64,000 nt of DNA. Source: Dreissena polymorpha. Lineage: Eukaryota; Mollusca; Bivalvia; Myida; Dreissenidae. Under the pieces are notes generated by a model that searched no databases, was not told the DNA's origin, and saw nothing but the letters and a program-made list of their open reading frames with translations. The translations under genes were made by a program, and so were the position numbers. Shown in pieces: positions 1 to 13,500 of this stretch. Location of the stretch: NCBI RefSeq assembly GCF_020536995.1, contig NC_068357.1, forward strand, positions 62,204,930 to 62,268,929, in the 5' to 3' direction. Position 1 is the stretch's first letter. Each line of letters opens with the position of its first letter.

Positions 1-579
1 AATTATTATTTTCTCTAGAATATAGAGTTAACAAGTGTTAAAATGGATGACAATAAAAAATAATAGTTATTTTGTATGAATTTACAATTTGCAGGTAATT
101 TGTCAATATGTGTCAGGGAAAAAATGAGGGAAGTTTTCAAAACAATTTCAGTGGTCACCTTTATATAATCTGTCTTGTAGTGGACATTATTTCACTTCAT
201 CATCATGTGATGGTCTGAAATATTTCCTATGTAAATATTCTGTGGCAACAAACAACAACAGTTTAATCTTTATGTATTGTTGACATTTCTGTTGTGATAT
301 CTGGGATGTCAGATTTTCTTTTGAGGCATGAGAATTTAATGATAAAAAGCTGATTGCATTTGTTTGTTTAAACCCACTAAACAACAGTATCTGTATTATT
401 GATCAATGGTGCAGTAGTGATAGTTGTTTATTATTGATTCTGTAGATATGTCTTCAAGGGAAACTTTTAGGGGTTTTCTAAATGTTTATTCAGTGACAGA
501 TAACAACTGAAAAGATGTTTATTAATTAAACATATTTTAACCTATTTGAAATTATTTGAAAAGATAAAAAGGGCTTTTT
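1..579. other. AT-rich sequence, nothing recognised
   Basis: No coding frame with exon-like composition, RNA gene or terminal repeat could be seen here. Short open frames lack splice context and recognisable protein sequence. Confidence 0.5.
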
Positions 580-1419
580 ATGTACCCCACTATAGTAGTG
601 GGGGACATATTGTTTTTGCCCTGTCTGTTGGTTGGTTGGTCTGTTGGTTGGTTTGCGCCAACTTTTGCAATAACTTTTGCAATATTGAAGATAGCAACTT
701 GATATTTGGCATGCATATGTATCTCATCGAGCTGCACATTTTAAGTGGTGAAAGGTAAAGGTCAAGGTCATCCTTCAAGGTGAAAGGTCAAATATATGGG
801 TAAAAATCGCTCATTTAATGTACACTTTTGCAGTATTTCAATATTCAAGATAGCAACTTGATATTTGGCGTGCATGTGTATCTCATGGAGCTGCACATTT
901 TGAGTGGTGAAAGGTCAAGGTCATCCTTCAAGGACAGAGGTCAAATATATGTGGCCAAAATCGCTCATTTTATGAGTACTTTTGCAATATTGAAGATAGC
1001 AACTTGATATTTGGCATGCATGTGTATCTCATGGAGCTGCACATTTTGAGTGGTGAAAGGTCAAGGTCAAGGTCATCCTTCAAGGTCAGAGGTCAAATAT
1101 ATGTGGCCCAAATCGCTTATTTTTTGAATACTTTTGCAAGATTGAAGATAGCAACTTGATATTTGGCATGCATGTGGATCTCATGGAGCTGCACATTTTG
1201 AGTGGTGAAAGGTCAAGGTCAAGGTCATCCTTCAAGGTCAAATATGGGTCAAAATTGCTCATGTAATGTCACTTCTGCAATATTGAAGCTAGCAATTTTA
1301 TATTTGAAATGCATGTGTATCTCATGGAGCTGCATATTTTGAGCGGTGAAGGGTCAAGGTCATCCTTCAAGGTCAAACGTCATATAGAGGGACATTGTGT
1401 TTCACAAACACATCTTGTT
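580..1419 (+). repeat. TGTCCCCC-hairpin element with internal tandem units (copy 1)
   Basis: The element opens with a short inverted repeat (TGTACCCCACTATAG / AGTGGGGGACATA), continues with a TTGGTTGG-type microsatellite, then four to five tandem units of about 145 bp containing GATATTTGGCATGCATGTG and GGTCAAGGTCATCCTTCAAG, and ends in CACAAACACATCTTGTT. The same plan recurs at 15570, 21013, 28031, 47028 and 50906. No transposase is encoded. The plan of unique ends plus central tandem units resembles bivalve pearl/CvA-type non-autonomous elements; that assignment is inference. Short open frames in it (MELHILSGERSRS and similar) are repeat translations. Confidence 0.85.
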
Positions 1420-3061
1420 ATCTTGGTAATAATTTTATCTTGTAAACTAGTTCTTTTCATGCAGAGTTAATTGCATCATAAAAAGTGGCTGTATTGGTTT
1501 CATATATTGTTTGTGTTCAATGATTATTTCATACACATGGAGCCTTTCTTCTTTTCTATTTGCAGTTTAAATTTATTAACTTTTTGATGAAATTTATGTA
1601 ATATACCGATGTTAAATGCACTTTCAATACACTTTCTCACCATAGTATTTCCAACATAGTTACAAGTGTATTTAGAAGTTGTTTTTTTCTAAAGGTCAAA
1701 ATAAATTCTGTTGTTCAGCCTTTATTGGAACAAGTTATCTTCACTTGCTGGTGTTTGCATCCAAAACTAGTGGTATTGTTCTGTAACCCCTAGCAACCAT
1801 TACAAAATAACACCGCATTAGACACAAATGTTAGCTGTTTTCCTTTCTCCTGATTTATTGGTGTAAGACTGTGTACTTCTTGATTAAATGTTGATACAGA
1901 TGAAATTTAAAGACCATAAAATGGCAAGTTAAAACAGCCTTTAGTGGGGTGCAGCTGCAAAACATGAAATTAATCAGAAATAACCGCAGAGATGTGAATA
2001 GATGTTATTCATTTCTTCCCATTTTACAATCCATTTTCAGTGCAGATACTAAAGTGTTTATTTTGGGTAGGCTGATGTGGGAAATGGTATCATGAAAAAA
2101 AAGAATGTTATTTTAAAGGAAAAACCTATTCCACACCTTTATAATATAAATCTGCATGGATGATGCTTAAATTTATGCAACGTTACACAATATGTCACCA
2201 CAAATCCTTATATTGGTATTGACTAATGATATTTTCATGAATTAATCTTACGTGCGAATGTCATTATGATGAATGACTGATATCTTTGCAAACTAATTAA
2301 TTGAATGACAAAGATTATTCATAACAATGAATGCAAAGTCCAATTTAGTAACTGTTGTTCATCAGCCAATTAATGAATGAGTGGCAAGCATGCAGCATTA
2401 CTTGTAACAGGTGGGTTTCAATTGTTCTTAAGTGCTTAATCTCTATTGAGATTTATCAAACACAATAAAATACAAAAATAATTGATGTTATGGTAATTTA
2501 CACTCTATGGCCTCTTATATCAAACAATAGAGCTTAAGTGCGACGGAGCACACAATGAAAAAGCATCCGCCAACAACGTTTGCACAATGCCAATATTTGC
2601 CGTATATGGCTGTGTTTTGGAGGGATTAATCTGATCTGGGATGATAGTGGGATCGAATGAACCTGCTTTAATTATGTAGCCCACCTACAGTGTTTTTTAC
2701 GTCAACTTTAAGTGCCTTGAGTTGGGAGTGTGGTAGGGGTGCTTCAGTGTTTGCCCCAAGTGTTCCGAGTATTGAATCGTTGAACTGAAAACAAAAAATG
2801 CAGAGGAAAAAAAGATTAGCGCAGTGTGGTGACGTCAAATTTGAATGTGATGTTTTGCAAATATTTGGTCTTTTCAATGAAAACACATGCAAGCTTCAAG
2901 ATTAGTATTATCTACCTGCCAATTAGGACTATATGCATGGCTGGCATGTCAAATTGACATGTTTGATGATTGGCTATTATGACTTTGTATAAGACACAAT
3001 TATGATATCTCAAGAAAAAACATTAAAAAATAACAAAAGAACAAAGTTTTCCTACCCTTAA
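1420..3061. other. Unique AT-rich sequence, no gene recognised
   Basis: No exon-like segment, RNA gene or paired terminal repeat was found. A minus-strand open frame around 2668-2892 has no recognisable protein character. It may be intergenic or an upstream intron of the RIN gene. Confidence 0.4.
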
Positions 3062-3069
3062 TTTGTTTG

Positions 3070-4037
3070 TAGGGATGGCAAAATTATTTGAATAATCGAA
3101 TATTCGATTGAATGGTCAGCATTCGAATAATAAAAATGATATTCGCAAATTCGCATTTTTTATTCAAACGTAATTTCACCGATATTTAATGACCTGCGAA
3201 CCGCTTACTAAAAAGCAACCGAAACCACCTGGGAGTAACATGTTTGACGTGACGTTCTTCGTGTCAAACTGATAACGCGGCCCGTAGCGGTGTTGATTGC
3301 GCAATGCAATATACACGCTCTAAGAAAGGCCCCGACTGTTGTTTGCCAATAGGGTGCCAATTAACGGTTTCAATTGACTGGCGAATATTAATTAAGTTTT
3401 GTGATCACAGTATGTACAACCATTTAAATGTGTGAATTACTCAAATCGCGCAATGCAATATACTGACTATATGAAAGGGCCCGAACTGTTGTTTGTCAAT
3501 TAGGTACCAATTAAGGGCTTCACATTACTTGCGAATAATAATTAAGTTTTTGTGATCACAGTTTGAACAGACATTTAAATAATGTGAATTACTCAAAAGT
3601 AACAGATGATATAAACTAAACAATCATCAAGGAATCATAATTCAAATCTGAAAATGCCACCAGCCCCTTCTGCAGTATGGAATACTTTACACGGTCTGTG
3701 GATAAGAAGACCGCAAAGTGTAATGTGTGTAAACTTAGTTTTACATATGCGCGGTGTGCTACAAATCTGTGGAATCATAAAAAAATAAAATTCTATGACA
3801 CAATGTTTTCCATTCTATTTGTGCCCGATCACAGTATCGGTCATAGTATTAATCGACAGCGATACAATTTTTCGATAGCAACGTTAATAAACAGCCTCGT
3901 ATTTAGCAAACGGATATAACTTACAAACCAATGGAAATTAACACATAACAAGGTAAAATCATGCGAATATTCGAATATTCGATTGAATGAATTTGCGAAC
4001 ATTCGAATACCGATATTGGTATTCGATGCCATCCCTA
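3070..4037 (+). mobile_element. hAT transposon remnant with BED finger, 8-bp TSD
   Basis: Termini read TAGGGATGGCA at the left and TGCCATCCCTA at the right, flanked by the identical 8-bp duplication TTTGTTTG (3062-3069 and 4038-4045), which is diagnostic of hAT transposition. Both ends are rich in GAATATTCGAA motifs. At 3654-3784 a start codon opens MPPAPSAVW and, in an adjacent frame, a BED-type zinc finger (YFTRSVDKKTAKCNVCK then NLWNHKK) with CxxC but no second histidine. One base change separates the two frames. At 968 bp it lacks the hAT catalytic and dimerisation domains, so it is a non-autonomous derivative. A relative lies at 44721. Confidence 0.9.
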
Positions 4038-4285
4038 TTTGTTTGATATGTCACTATTTTTTGGTATAAGTTTTCCAATTGATCATAGAAGGGACATTTG
4101 GAAAGAATTTTAGGAAGGTTGATCCTAAAAGCATGTTAAAAAAATCTCTATTATCATTATCTATGGTACACAGTAAAGGGTGGTATACTGGAATTTCCAT
4201 AAATGTCTTGCTTTCCAAAACTTGTCCAGGAATGTTCTCAAACACCTTTTAACATATGAATTCAAACTTGCAGGTATTGTTCCTC

Positions 4286-4486
4286 TTAACCCATTTATGC
4301 CTAGTGGACTCTCCCATCCTTCTAAATTGGATCAATTTATTTCCAAAATTAGGGATGTCTAGCATATTTATTTCTATATTTAGAATATTTCTTACAGAAA
4401 TTCCTTTAAGCATCATGCGGCGTCTCATCTGGGTCTATGCTGTTTGCCAAGGCCTTTTTTCTAGACGCTAGGCATTAATGGGTTAA
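4286..4486. mobile_element. TTAA-flanked MITE, 201 bp
   Basis: Inverted ends TTAACCCATTTATGCCTAG and CTAGGCATTAATGGGTTAA differ at one base. Both end in TTAA, the piggyBac-type target. The interior carries GGCGTCTCATCTGGGTC, a motif also found in the TTAA element at 30046. No coding capacity. The superfamily call rests on TTAA only. Confidence 0.8.
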
Positions 4487-5650
4487 TATTAAGTTGTGCA
4501 TGCAGTGTTACGTTAAAAGTTCAATACAAGTTATGTTGTTGTTTTCAAATTGGACTTTATACCTGCTGTTCAGGATTGCAATTTTCCCAGTGAAAGCCAG
4601 TTTGTTAACACTCAATAGGAAAACAAATTGCTGAAAAGAGGATGTCAGCCAAGGAAAGGTTATCAAAATGTGTCATAGATATCGTTTTACAAGGTTGACA
4701 TTTGTCAGTACAAGATAACGCAAGTACCCAGTATCTGCTGACTGTCCAGACTGACCACTTATAGTGGCCGGAGTGATCTGTTGACCACACACTGTCCAGA
4801 CTGACCTCTTATAGTGGCCGGAGTGATCTGTTGACCACACACTGACCATGACTGTACTTGTCATGCTTTTCAATTTGCAATATTTGCTGCATTTTGAGGC
4901 TGCTTTGCAATTAATACTATACACAATTTCCTATAGTGCGTGCCTTATATATCATATGTTCTTCTTATAAGTGGAGTAATAAAGCATAAATAAATCAGTG
5001 CAAAATAGTTAAATTTATATGTAATAAATAACTGAAAGAATAAGATTACTTGATTAAAATATTGATTCTGATACAAGTATACTGTTGAATGTAGTGTCTC
5101 TATGAAACCAAATTAATTAAATTAATAAAAAAGACATAAATAAAAGTATGTGAAAGTTGCACACAAATATATTTTAAATTTACACCCACTGTTGTTAATG
5201 TTTGATCACTGTATATTTACACCAGGCACATTTGGAAAACATTTGCATTCCAGGAGAATATTATTTGCACTTGCCCTGGTTGTAAGTCACTGACAACAAA
5301 CACTTAACAAATAAGACTGATGTGTCTGTTCTATTACTATTCAGCTGTCAACAAATTCAGTCTCTATTGCTATCATAGGGACCATCAGAAAATTGCACCC
5401 AAAAGACCAGGGTTTGATTTTCAAAACATGTCATACAAACCATTGAATTTTAAAAGAGCAAACAAAGTGAACTGTCAATATCACAAGCACAGGAGACAGA
5501 AATATTTATTTTTAAATTGTTATTGCAAATTATTATAATAAATGCACTGAGTATGTGTTTACATTTCTTTTTTGGAAATGTTGTTCTCATGTTAGTTATT
5601 ACTATTCTAGTCCAATATATGAATTACGATATTCAGAGTAAAGCTGTGCT
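4487..5650. other. Non-coding AT-rich stretch with a 50-bp tandem duplication
   Basis: No gene is recognised. Within it, 4741-4790 and 4791-4840 are near-identical 50-bp units (ACTGTCCAGACTGACC... GTTGACCACAC) that differ at two adjacent bases. Confidence 0.6.
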
Positions 5651-6150
5651 TTAAAGGGGCCTTTTCACAGATTTTTGCATGTACTGAAGTTTGTCATTAA
5701 ATGCTTTATATTGATAAATGTAAACATGGGATCTAAAAAGCTCCAGTAAAAAACTAGAATATAATTGAAGATCGTAACAAAAGTAACCCTTAATTTGGCT
5801 AGTACCACTGACCCCTGGAGTAAAAGTCTAACGTTTAGACCACTCGGCAATCTGTGCTCAAACAAGGAGTTATGTATTTGATTCTTTATATTAAAGCAAT
5901 CCTCGTAGTATCACAAAATATAACGACTACAACACAACTCTCCAAATTATTCAATCGTTTCACGTTGCAACGCTTTATAATTTTCAGGTTTTTAAATCGT
6001 CAAAAGATGCATATAATGGATATTTTAGAGCAGGGTAAATGTTCACTATTACTGTTTCGTAAAAAATAGCATAACTACAACGAAAATTTGCGAATCTGAA
6101 TTTTTTTATAAATATTGTCAATTTACCAAAACATGAAAAGGCCCATTTAA
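5651..6150 (-). mobile_element. TTAA-ended element containing a tRNA-like segment
   Basis: The left end is TTAAAGGGGCCTTTTCACAG and the right end reads in reverse as TTAAATGGGCCTTTTCATG, so 500 bp are bounded by related inverted ends with TTAA. On the minus strand about 5860 to 5800 a tRNA-like stretch appears: TTGCCGAGTGG fits an RNA polymerase III A box, as in tRNA-Leu or Ser, followed by an arm-like palindrome GTCTAAACGTTAGAC and a decayed B-box region. It could be a SINE head captured in a MITE or a MITE family that carries one. No protein is encoded. Confidence 0.6.
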
Positions 6151-9100
6151 TAACGATTGTGTTTGTCATGCCAATGTCAATGCTTATTATACAGGCTTAA
6201 TTTTGCTCTGGTCATTGTTTGTTAACATGTAAATTTAACTGGACAGAATATAGAATATTTACATATTTAATCGGTGAAGTGTAGCAGTGACTAACAAATA
6301 AATTCTTCTTGCTCACAGTCCAAATAAGGCCAAAACATTTATTGTGTTCTAACCGCAACAAAATAAGCTATGGTGGAAACACTTAGCCACTTGGTAAGCT
6401 ACAGCGACAGCATTCCTGTAAATCAAAGAATAGGCACTTTTATGGCAATGGAATTTCTTTTGTCTGTGAATTATTTGTCAATTGGTTGGCTTAAGTAGAT
6501 CTTGTTCAGTGATTGTGCAATGTCTGGTAAACAAGAACACATTCAGACCAAAGCTTTCCCAAATTAGGATGAGTGTTGTTTAAAGTACACTTGACCCATA
6601 TTGTTTTTAAGGTTCCAACAAGAATAGTTATAGAAGCTTTACAGATGATGTATATTTCTTATCATGTAAAAGCATCAATATGCATGACACCTAGTACACA
6701 TCAGAGGAATTCTACAAAATAAACAATTTATTTTGTTGATCTTTGTAATAATGACATCATAATAATCTGTAATAATCTTATCCTGATATATTCACTCTAA
6801 AATGGCATAGATTTGCCCTTAAAGGTCTATTATATTTTATTAATACACTAATATCAGCTCACAATTGTTATGCTTTATTTTCATCAACACTATAATTTAA
6901 ATCCATTTGGAAGTTTCAATTTGTTTTAACTTTGTAGGCTTAACCTCACCAGAACAAAGTGAATTATGCCATTTTTACAAATATGTAAGGTCAGTGTATT
7001 ATAATCTTGACAGTTAAGAAGTAATTACAGGACTCTCAGTGAAAGAAATTATGTAGTATTTTGATTCAATCATAGTAGGGCATTGTAAGGCAACCTCTAG
7101 ACACTTGTTTGTGACCTAGCCCTAGAATGAAGGTTTAATTACAAGAAGCCAACAATCTTTGCTCCCTTTCAAATGTGAAGTTATGTTTTGTCATTTTACA
7201 ACAACAGCTTTACTAAATCCTTTGATCTTAGATATGTAATCATTTCAAGTATCCAAATTTAAAAGAAATATCTTGGCTAACTAATTTAGTATGATGAAAC
7301 AAGAATATGCCAGCAAAAATCAAACACAGTGAAAACTCTAAAGGAGTGTTTCCTATTGTAGTGTTCCAGCCGATATTGATAGGTGTTGAGGGAAAGGGCT
7401 TCCCCTATCTTTGTTTGTGGTCATTCACCTCTCAGGTTAACATTTTATTGGGCTTCATTGCAATAACATTATACTTGAATGATATTTGTTTGGAGTTACT
7501 GCAGTTTGCTAGCAATCAGTAATTAATACTGTATAACAGTAGAGAAGATTTTTCACTTTCAATCATGTTTCTATACTAATTAAAAATGGAGACAGCAGGT
7601 GTGGCTGCCCATTCAATTTAATTAAAGTGCAAAGCTAGAGTCTTCTGTTTGCTCCTAATGTGTGTTGAAAAAGTTCATTGACATGACTTAATAACAAATC
7701 ATTTTGGCAGAATGATTAGTGTTGCAGTGAATCTTAGATCTTTGTATGATGATTATTGTTATGGTTTCTTTGAGGTTGTTGACTCTTCTTATGTGACCAG
7801 TGCACAGAGTAACTTTGATTGGGTTGGAAAGCATTATTAAAGTTCTAAAGTATAATTCTCCTTTTGATTTAATAGTATGAAGTGGCAATTTTAAAAAATA
7901 AGGAAAAGTCTTCTATTGTAAACTAAGCCATAAGTGACATTGAAAATGTACTAATTATGAACATGACACCTATTTCTACTGGCTTTTATTTGTGTGGAAT
8001 TCTCTATATAGCAGTCACAGATGTCAAGTAAATGTGTGTGGTTGCATGATTGTGTGGCTTCAATCGTGCCTGAACTGCAACTTTGTCATTAGACGCAACA
8101 TTTTTAAAGCACCAAACATTTCACAGGCATGCCTTAAAATGTCAGGTCAAACTAAGCTATAAAACAGCGTGTCTGCGCTGTAACTTTCTCATTCATCATG
8201 CAATTTTAGAATAATTCGCTACAAATGACCACCATGAGTGTTTACTGTCTCCCTACATCAAAGTTCAAGGTCACTCTTGGTGCTTTAAGATCAGATTTAG
8301 TCATAAAACAGCTTGTCCAGACAGTTACTTTGTAAAATACCACAAAAATGACCACCATGCCGAGATGGTCAGGTGTATAACCTTTCTCCCTATGTCAAAG
8401 GTCAAGGTCACACAAGTAATAATGGATACAAATTAGATTGTCTTGCCTGTAACTTTTTCTTTTCATTCATCATCCAGGGAATTCAGTAGATTTTGAAAAC
8501 CAGGAGTCAAAATGACCCAAGATCTCAAAATTATGAGGGGTCAAAATAAAAATGATTATGGTCAAAATACTGAAGTACATGTAACTTGAAATGTTCAATT
8601 ACTGTTTACCACAAATGGTCTTCACATTGATGCTATGTGTTATTTGTAACAACCGTCTCCCTTCTTCAAAGGTCAATGTGACATGTTATGGTATTATGGT
8701 ATCTATTTGTTATTTTAAAGTATAATTCTGAAAACTAAATTCTTTTGTTTAAGAAGTAGTACATGTTTGCTTTTAAACAATTGTCTGAAAATGTATCATT
8801 GATCAAAATTGAGACTTTTTGAAAGCGAATTAACAATTAAATTATAACTTTGAAATATAACTTCTTGTCATTTATAATTTCTTCACATTTAAGCACTCAA
8901 CAAATTACATGTTAAACACTATTGTAACATAAAGCCACAGTTAAATGGATGCATTAAGAACAATGGCTTGCATTATCAATATTTGATTCTTACATGCAAT
9001 AATGTCATCACATTTCGGTAACATCACATTTAAGTGAAATGTTTTCAGAATTCTGATCTCCTTATGTCATTTGCATGCAAATGCGATATGTAGAACCCAT

Positions 9101-10367
9101 ACAGAATATAGATAAGTAACTTGCTAATAGCATAATGGAACTGTTTCCTGTCTATCGAACATTTCCTACTCATTTTATTCCTGAAGGAATATGGCAATAA
9201 ATGAGAAAATTCTGTGAAAGCTTTGCTGATTCAGCAGAATATTAGAAAGTCTGCACAGCAAATCCAATTCTATTGGTAAATGGTGAACTTCTAGAAACAT
9301 ATTTTATAAGAAATGTTTAAATAAAAATAAATAAATAAATAATTATGAAATGTACGTGCTGCATGAACATAATAAATGAGCTTTAGTTTAAATGTACTTT
9401 TGTTGTAAACTTGCCTGGTCCTGTTTTCATGTTGTTGTTCACCTTTCAGCTTAATGAACAAGGAGTACAAACTGTTTTTATTATTAAATTCATATGCTTG
9501 TTTGTTTAGCTGATTTTTTTGTAGTATTAAGCAGGAAATGCTTGTGGTTTTTGCTTCCATTTAATGTCTGCATTGTTACACTTGAACCGCAGTAAAGGCT
9601 GAATAGGTTTTTTTTTCGTAATAGATCGAGTCCATGTTACAACATTCTTGTGCAAGTCTAGACATTCAAATTATCTCAAAAGTTGTTTTGGAAGTTCCAT
9701 TATTATAGTCATAAAAGGCTATTAGGCTGTTTTATTTGTTGTTGTAGATAGACAGGGCGGGAAAAGTCACGTTAGCTGTGCACTTTTACAATAATTCAGT
9801 AATTCTGTATCAGAACTGGAATGTCTCTCACAGTTACAAAATAGGGCATTTTCTATTTATCTGTCTGCCCCCTTATTCCTTCACCAGTGAATTGAATACA
9901 TTTAAAACACATATTTTCTATTGTTTATTCTTCATTATTTAATGCAGTGAAGATTGAAGCTGTGTGAGTATACATTTTTATACTCTCAAAAGCACAGTTT
10001 AAGAGGTGGTATATAAAAAAAATAAAATGGAGCCTCTCTGTTAGTCGGTATAAGTTTTTTTAGCATGATACTTCCTCATGGTTCAGGTTATTAAATTAAA
10101 TTAAAACTTCAAATATGTCATCACCATCAAGATTAGGTGTACAGAAACTTCTAATCTGTCTTCAGCATGAAGTAAATATGTTCGTTTTTCATTCCCACAA
10201 TCCAATGCTCATATGATTAAATTAAAGCTTCAAATATGTCATCACCATGAAGCTTAGAAGTTTGAAAATTTAAAATATCTCTTTATGTCCACAATCCACA
10301 CTTACCTGAGGGTGTAATTGAGTCACATAAAACACCAAGCTCTATTGGGTATTCTTATCATTCACAG
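6151..10367. other. Probable intron or intergenic DNA; nothing coding recognised
   Basis: AT-rich sequence without recognisable exons. GGTCAAGGTCAC-type fragments of a dispersed molluscan repeat occur around 8230-8690. A roughly 30-bp direct repeat (CTTCAAATATGTCATCACCAT) lies near 10107 and 10228. The 3' end is the acceptor of the RIN exon at 10368 (TTCTTATCATTCACAG). Confidence 0.5.
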
Positions 10368-10572
10368 CAAGAAGTCCATGCCGTGTGAGAGTGGGTCGGC
10401 ATTTGGTGGCAGTAGCACAAGTGGCACTCTGACCTCTACAGACAGCAACGTGAGTGGGCGTGACCCCCAGTGCGGCACCCTCGCCTCAACAGACAGCAAC
10501 AACAGCGGCCGGCAGCACCATCCAGCGCTGCACCCACACCAGTTTGATGTGTTTGGATTGCTCCAGTCAAGG
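10368..10572 (+). CDS. RIN: RIN exon a: Ser/Thr-rich N-terminal segment
   Basis: The acceptor TTCTTATCATTCACAG precedes one base completing a codon, then 68 codons reading SKKSMPCESGSAFGG, two STDSN repeats (TSTDSNVSG, ASTDSNNSG) and HPHQFDVFGLLQSR. The end TCAAGG followed by GTAGGA leaves phase 0, which matches the phase-0 start of the SH2 exon at 18708. It holds no domain I recognise, so it belongs to RIN by phase, strand and position only. Its last 13 bases are also the first 13 bases of the 51-bp tandem array. Read-through into the array would stay open for about five units and stop at the first GTATGA variant (10833). Confidence 0.65.
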
Positions 10573-13500
10573 GTAGGATATGTTGTGTTAACCCTTTGCC
10601 ACTCAGATATGCTCCAATCAAGGGTAGGACGTGTTGTATTAACCCTTTGCCACTCAGATATGCTCCAGTCAAGGGTAGGACATGTTGTTTTAACCCTTTG
10701 CCACTCAGATATGCTCCAGTCAAGGGTAGGACATGTTGTGTTAACCCTTTGCCACTCAGATATGCTCCAGTCAAGGGTAGGACATGTTGTTTTAACCCTT
10801 TGCCACTCAGATATGCTCCAATCAAGGGTATGATATGTTGTGTTAACCCTTTGCCACTCAGATATGCTCAAATCAAGGGTAGGACGTGTTGTATTAACCC
10901 TTTGCCACTCAGATATGCTCCAATCAAGGGTAGGACGTGTTGTATTAACCCTTTGCCACTCAGATATGCTCCAATCAAGGGTAGGACGTGTTGTGTTAAC
11001 CCTTTGCCACTCAGATATGCTCCAATCAAGGGTAGGACGTGTTGTATTAACCCTTTGCCACTCAGATATGCTCCAATCAAGGGTATGATATGTTGTATTA
11101 ACCCTTTGCCACTCAGATATGCTCCAATCAAGGGTAGGACGTGTTGTATTAACCCTTTGCCACTCAGATATGCTCCAATCAAGGGTAGGATATGTTGTAT
11201 TAACCCTTTGCCACTCAGATATGCTCCAATCAAGGGTAGGATATGTTGTGTTAACCCTTTGCCACTCAGATATGCTCCAGTCAAGGGTAGGATATGTTGT
11301 ATTAACCCTTTGCCACTCAGATATGCTCCAATCAAGGGTAGGACATGTTGTTTTTACCCTTTGCCACTCAGATATGCTCCAATCAAGGGTAGGATATGTT
11401 GTGTTAACCCTTTGCCACTCAGATATGCTCCAATCAAGGGTATGATATGTTGTATTAACCCTTTGCCACTCAGATATGCTCCAATCAAGGGTATGATATG
11501 TTGTATTAACCCTTTGCCACTCAGATATGCTCCAATCAAGGGTATGATATGTTGTATTAACCCTTTGCCACTCAGATATGCTCCAATCAAGGGTATGATA
11601 TGTTGTATTAACCCTTTGCCACTCAGATATGCTCCAATCAAGGGTATGATATGTTGTATTAACCCTTTGCCACTCAGATATGCTCCAATCAAGGGTAGGA
11701 CGTGTTGTTTTTACCCTTTGCCACTCAGATATGCTCCAATCAAGGGTAGGATATGTTGTGTTAACCCTTTGCCACTCAGATATGCTCCAATCAAGGGTAT
11801 GATATGTTGTATTAACCCTTTGCCACTCAGATATGCTCCAATCAAGGGTATGATATGTTGTATTAACTCTTTGCCACTCAGATATGCTCCAATCAAGGGT
11901 ATGATATGTTGTATTAACCCTTTGCCACTCAGATATGCTCCAATCAAGGGTATGATATGTTGTATTAACCCTTTGCCACTCAGATATGCTCCAATCAAGG
12001 GTAGGACGTATTGTATTAAACCTTTACCACTCAGATATGCTCCAATCAAGGGTAGGACGTATTGTATTAAACCTTTACCACTCAGATATGCTCCAGTCAA
12101 GGGTAGGACGTGTTGTGTTAACCCTTTGCCACTCAGATATGCTCCAGTCAAGGGTAGGATATGTTGTATTAACCCTTTGCCATTCAGATATGCTCCAATC
12201 GAGGGTAGGATATGTTGTGTTAACCCTTTGCCACTTAGATATGCTCCAATCAAGGGTATGATATGTTGTATTAACCCTTTGCCACTCAGATATGCTCCAA
12301 TCAAGGGTATGATATGTTGTATTAACCCTTTGCCACTCAGATATGCTCCAATCAAGGGTAGGATATGTTGTGTTAACCCTTTGCCACTCAGATATGCTCC
12401 AATCAAGGGTAGGACGTGTTGTATTAACCCTTTGCCACTCAGATATGCTCCAATCAAGGGTAGGACGTATTGTATTAAACCTTTACCACTCAGATATGCT
12501 CCAATCAAGGGTAGGATATGTTGTATTAACCCTTTGCCACTCAGATATGCTCCAATCAAGGGTAGGACGTGTTGTATTAACCCTTTGCCACTCAGATATG
12601 CTCCAATCAAGGGTAGGACGTTTTGTATTAACCCTTTGCCACTCAGATATGCTCCAGTCAAGGGTAGGATATGTTGTGTTAACCCTTTGCCACTCAGATA
12701 TGCTCCAGTCAAGGGTAGGACGTGTTGTATTAACCCTTTGCCACTCAGATATGCTCCAATCAAGGGTAGGATATGTTGTGTTAACCCTTTGCCACTCAGA
12801 TATGCTCCAGTCAAGGGTAGGACGTGTTGTATTAACCCTTTGCCACTCAGATATGCTCCAATCAAGGGTATGATATGTTGTGTTAACCCTTTGCCACTTA
12901 GATATGCTCCAATCAAGGGTATGATATGTTGTGTTAACCCTTTGCCACTCAGATATGCTCCAATCAAGGGTATGATATGTTGCGTTAACCCTTTACCACT
13001 CAGATATGCTCCAGTCAAGGGTAGGACGTGTTGTGTTAACCCTTTACCACTCAGATATGCTCCAGTCAAGGTGATGATATGTTGTGTTAACCCTTTGCCA
13101 CTCAGATATGCTCCAATCAAGGGTAGGATATGTTGTGTTAACCCTTTGCCACTCAGATATGCTCCAATCAAGGGTAGGATATGTTGTATTAACCCTTTAC
13201 CACTCAGATATGCTCCAGTCAAGGATATGATATGTTGTGTTAACCCTTTGCCACTCAGATATGCTCCAATCAAGGGTAGGATATGTTGTATTAACCCTTT
13301 ACCACTCAGATATGCTCCAATCAAGGGTAGGATATGTTGTATTAACCCTTTACCACTCAGATATGCTCCAGTCAAGGATATGATATGTTGTGTTAACCCT
13401 TTGCCACTCAGATATGCTCCAATCAAGGGTAGGATATGTTGTATTAACCCTTTACCACTCAGATATGCTCCAGTCAAGGGTAGGATATGTTGTGTTAACC

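Noticed and set aside
2668-2892. A 74-codon minus-strand frame
   Set aside because: No splice context, recognisable domain or coding-like composition.
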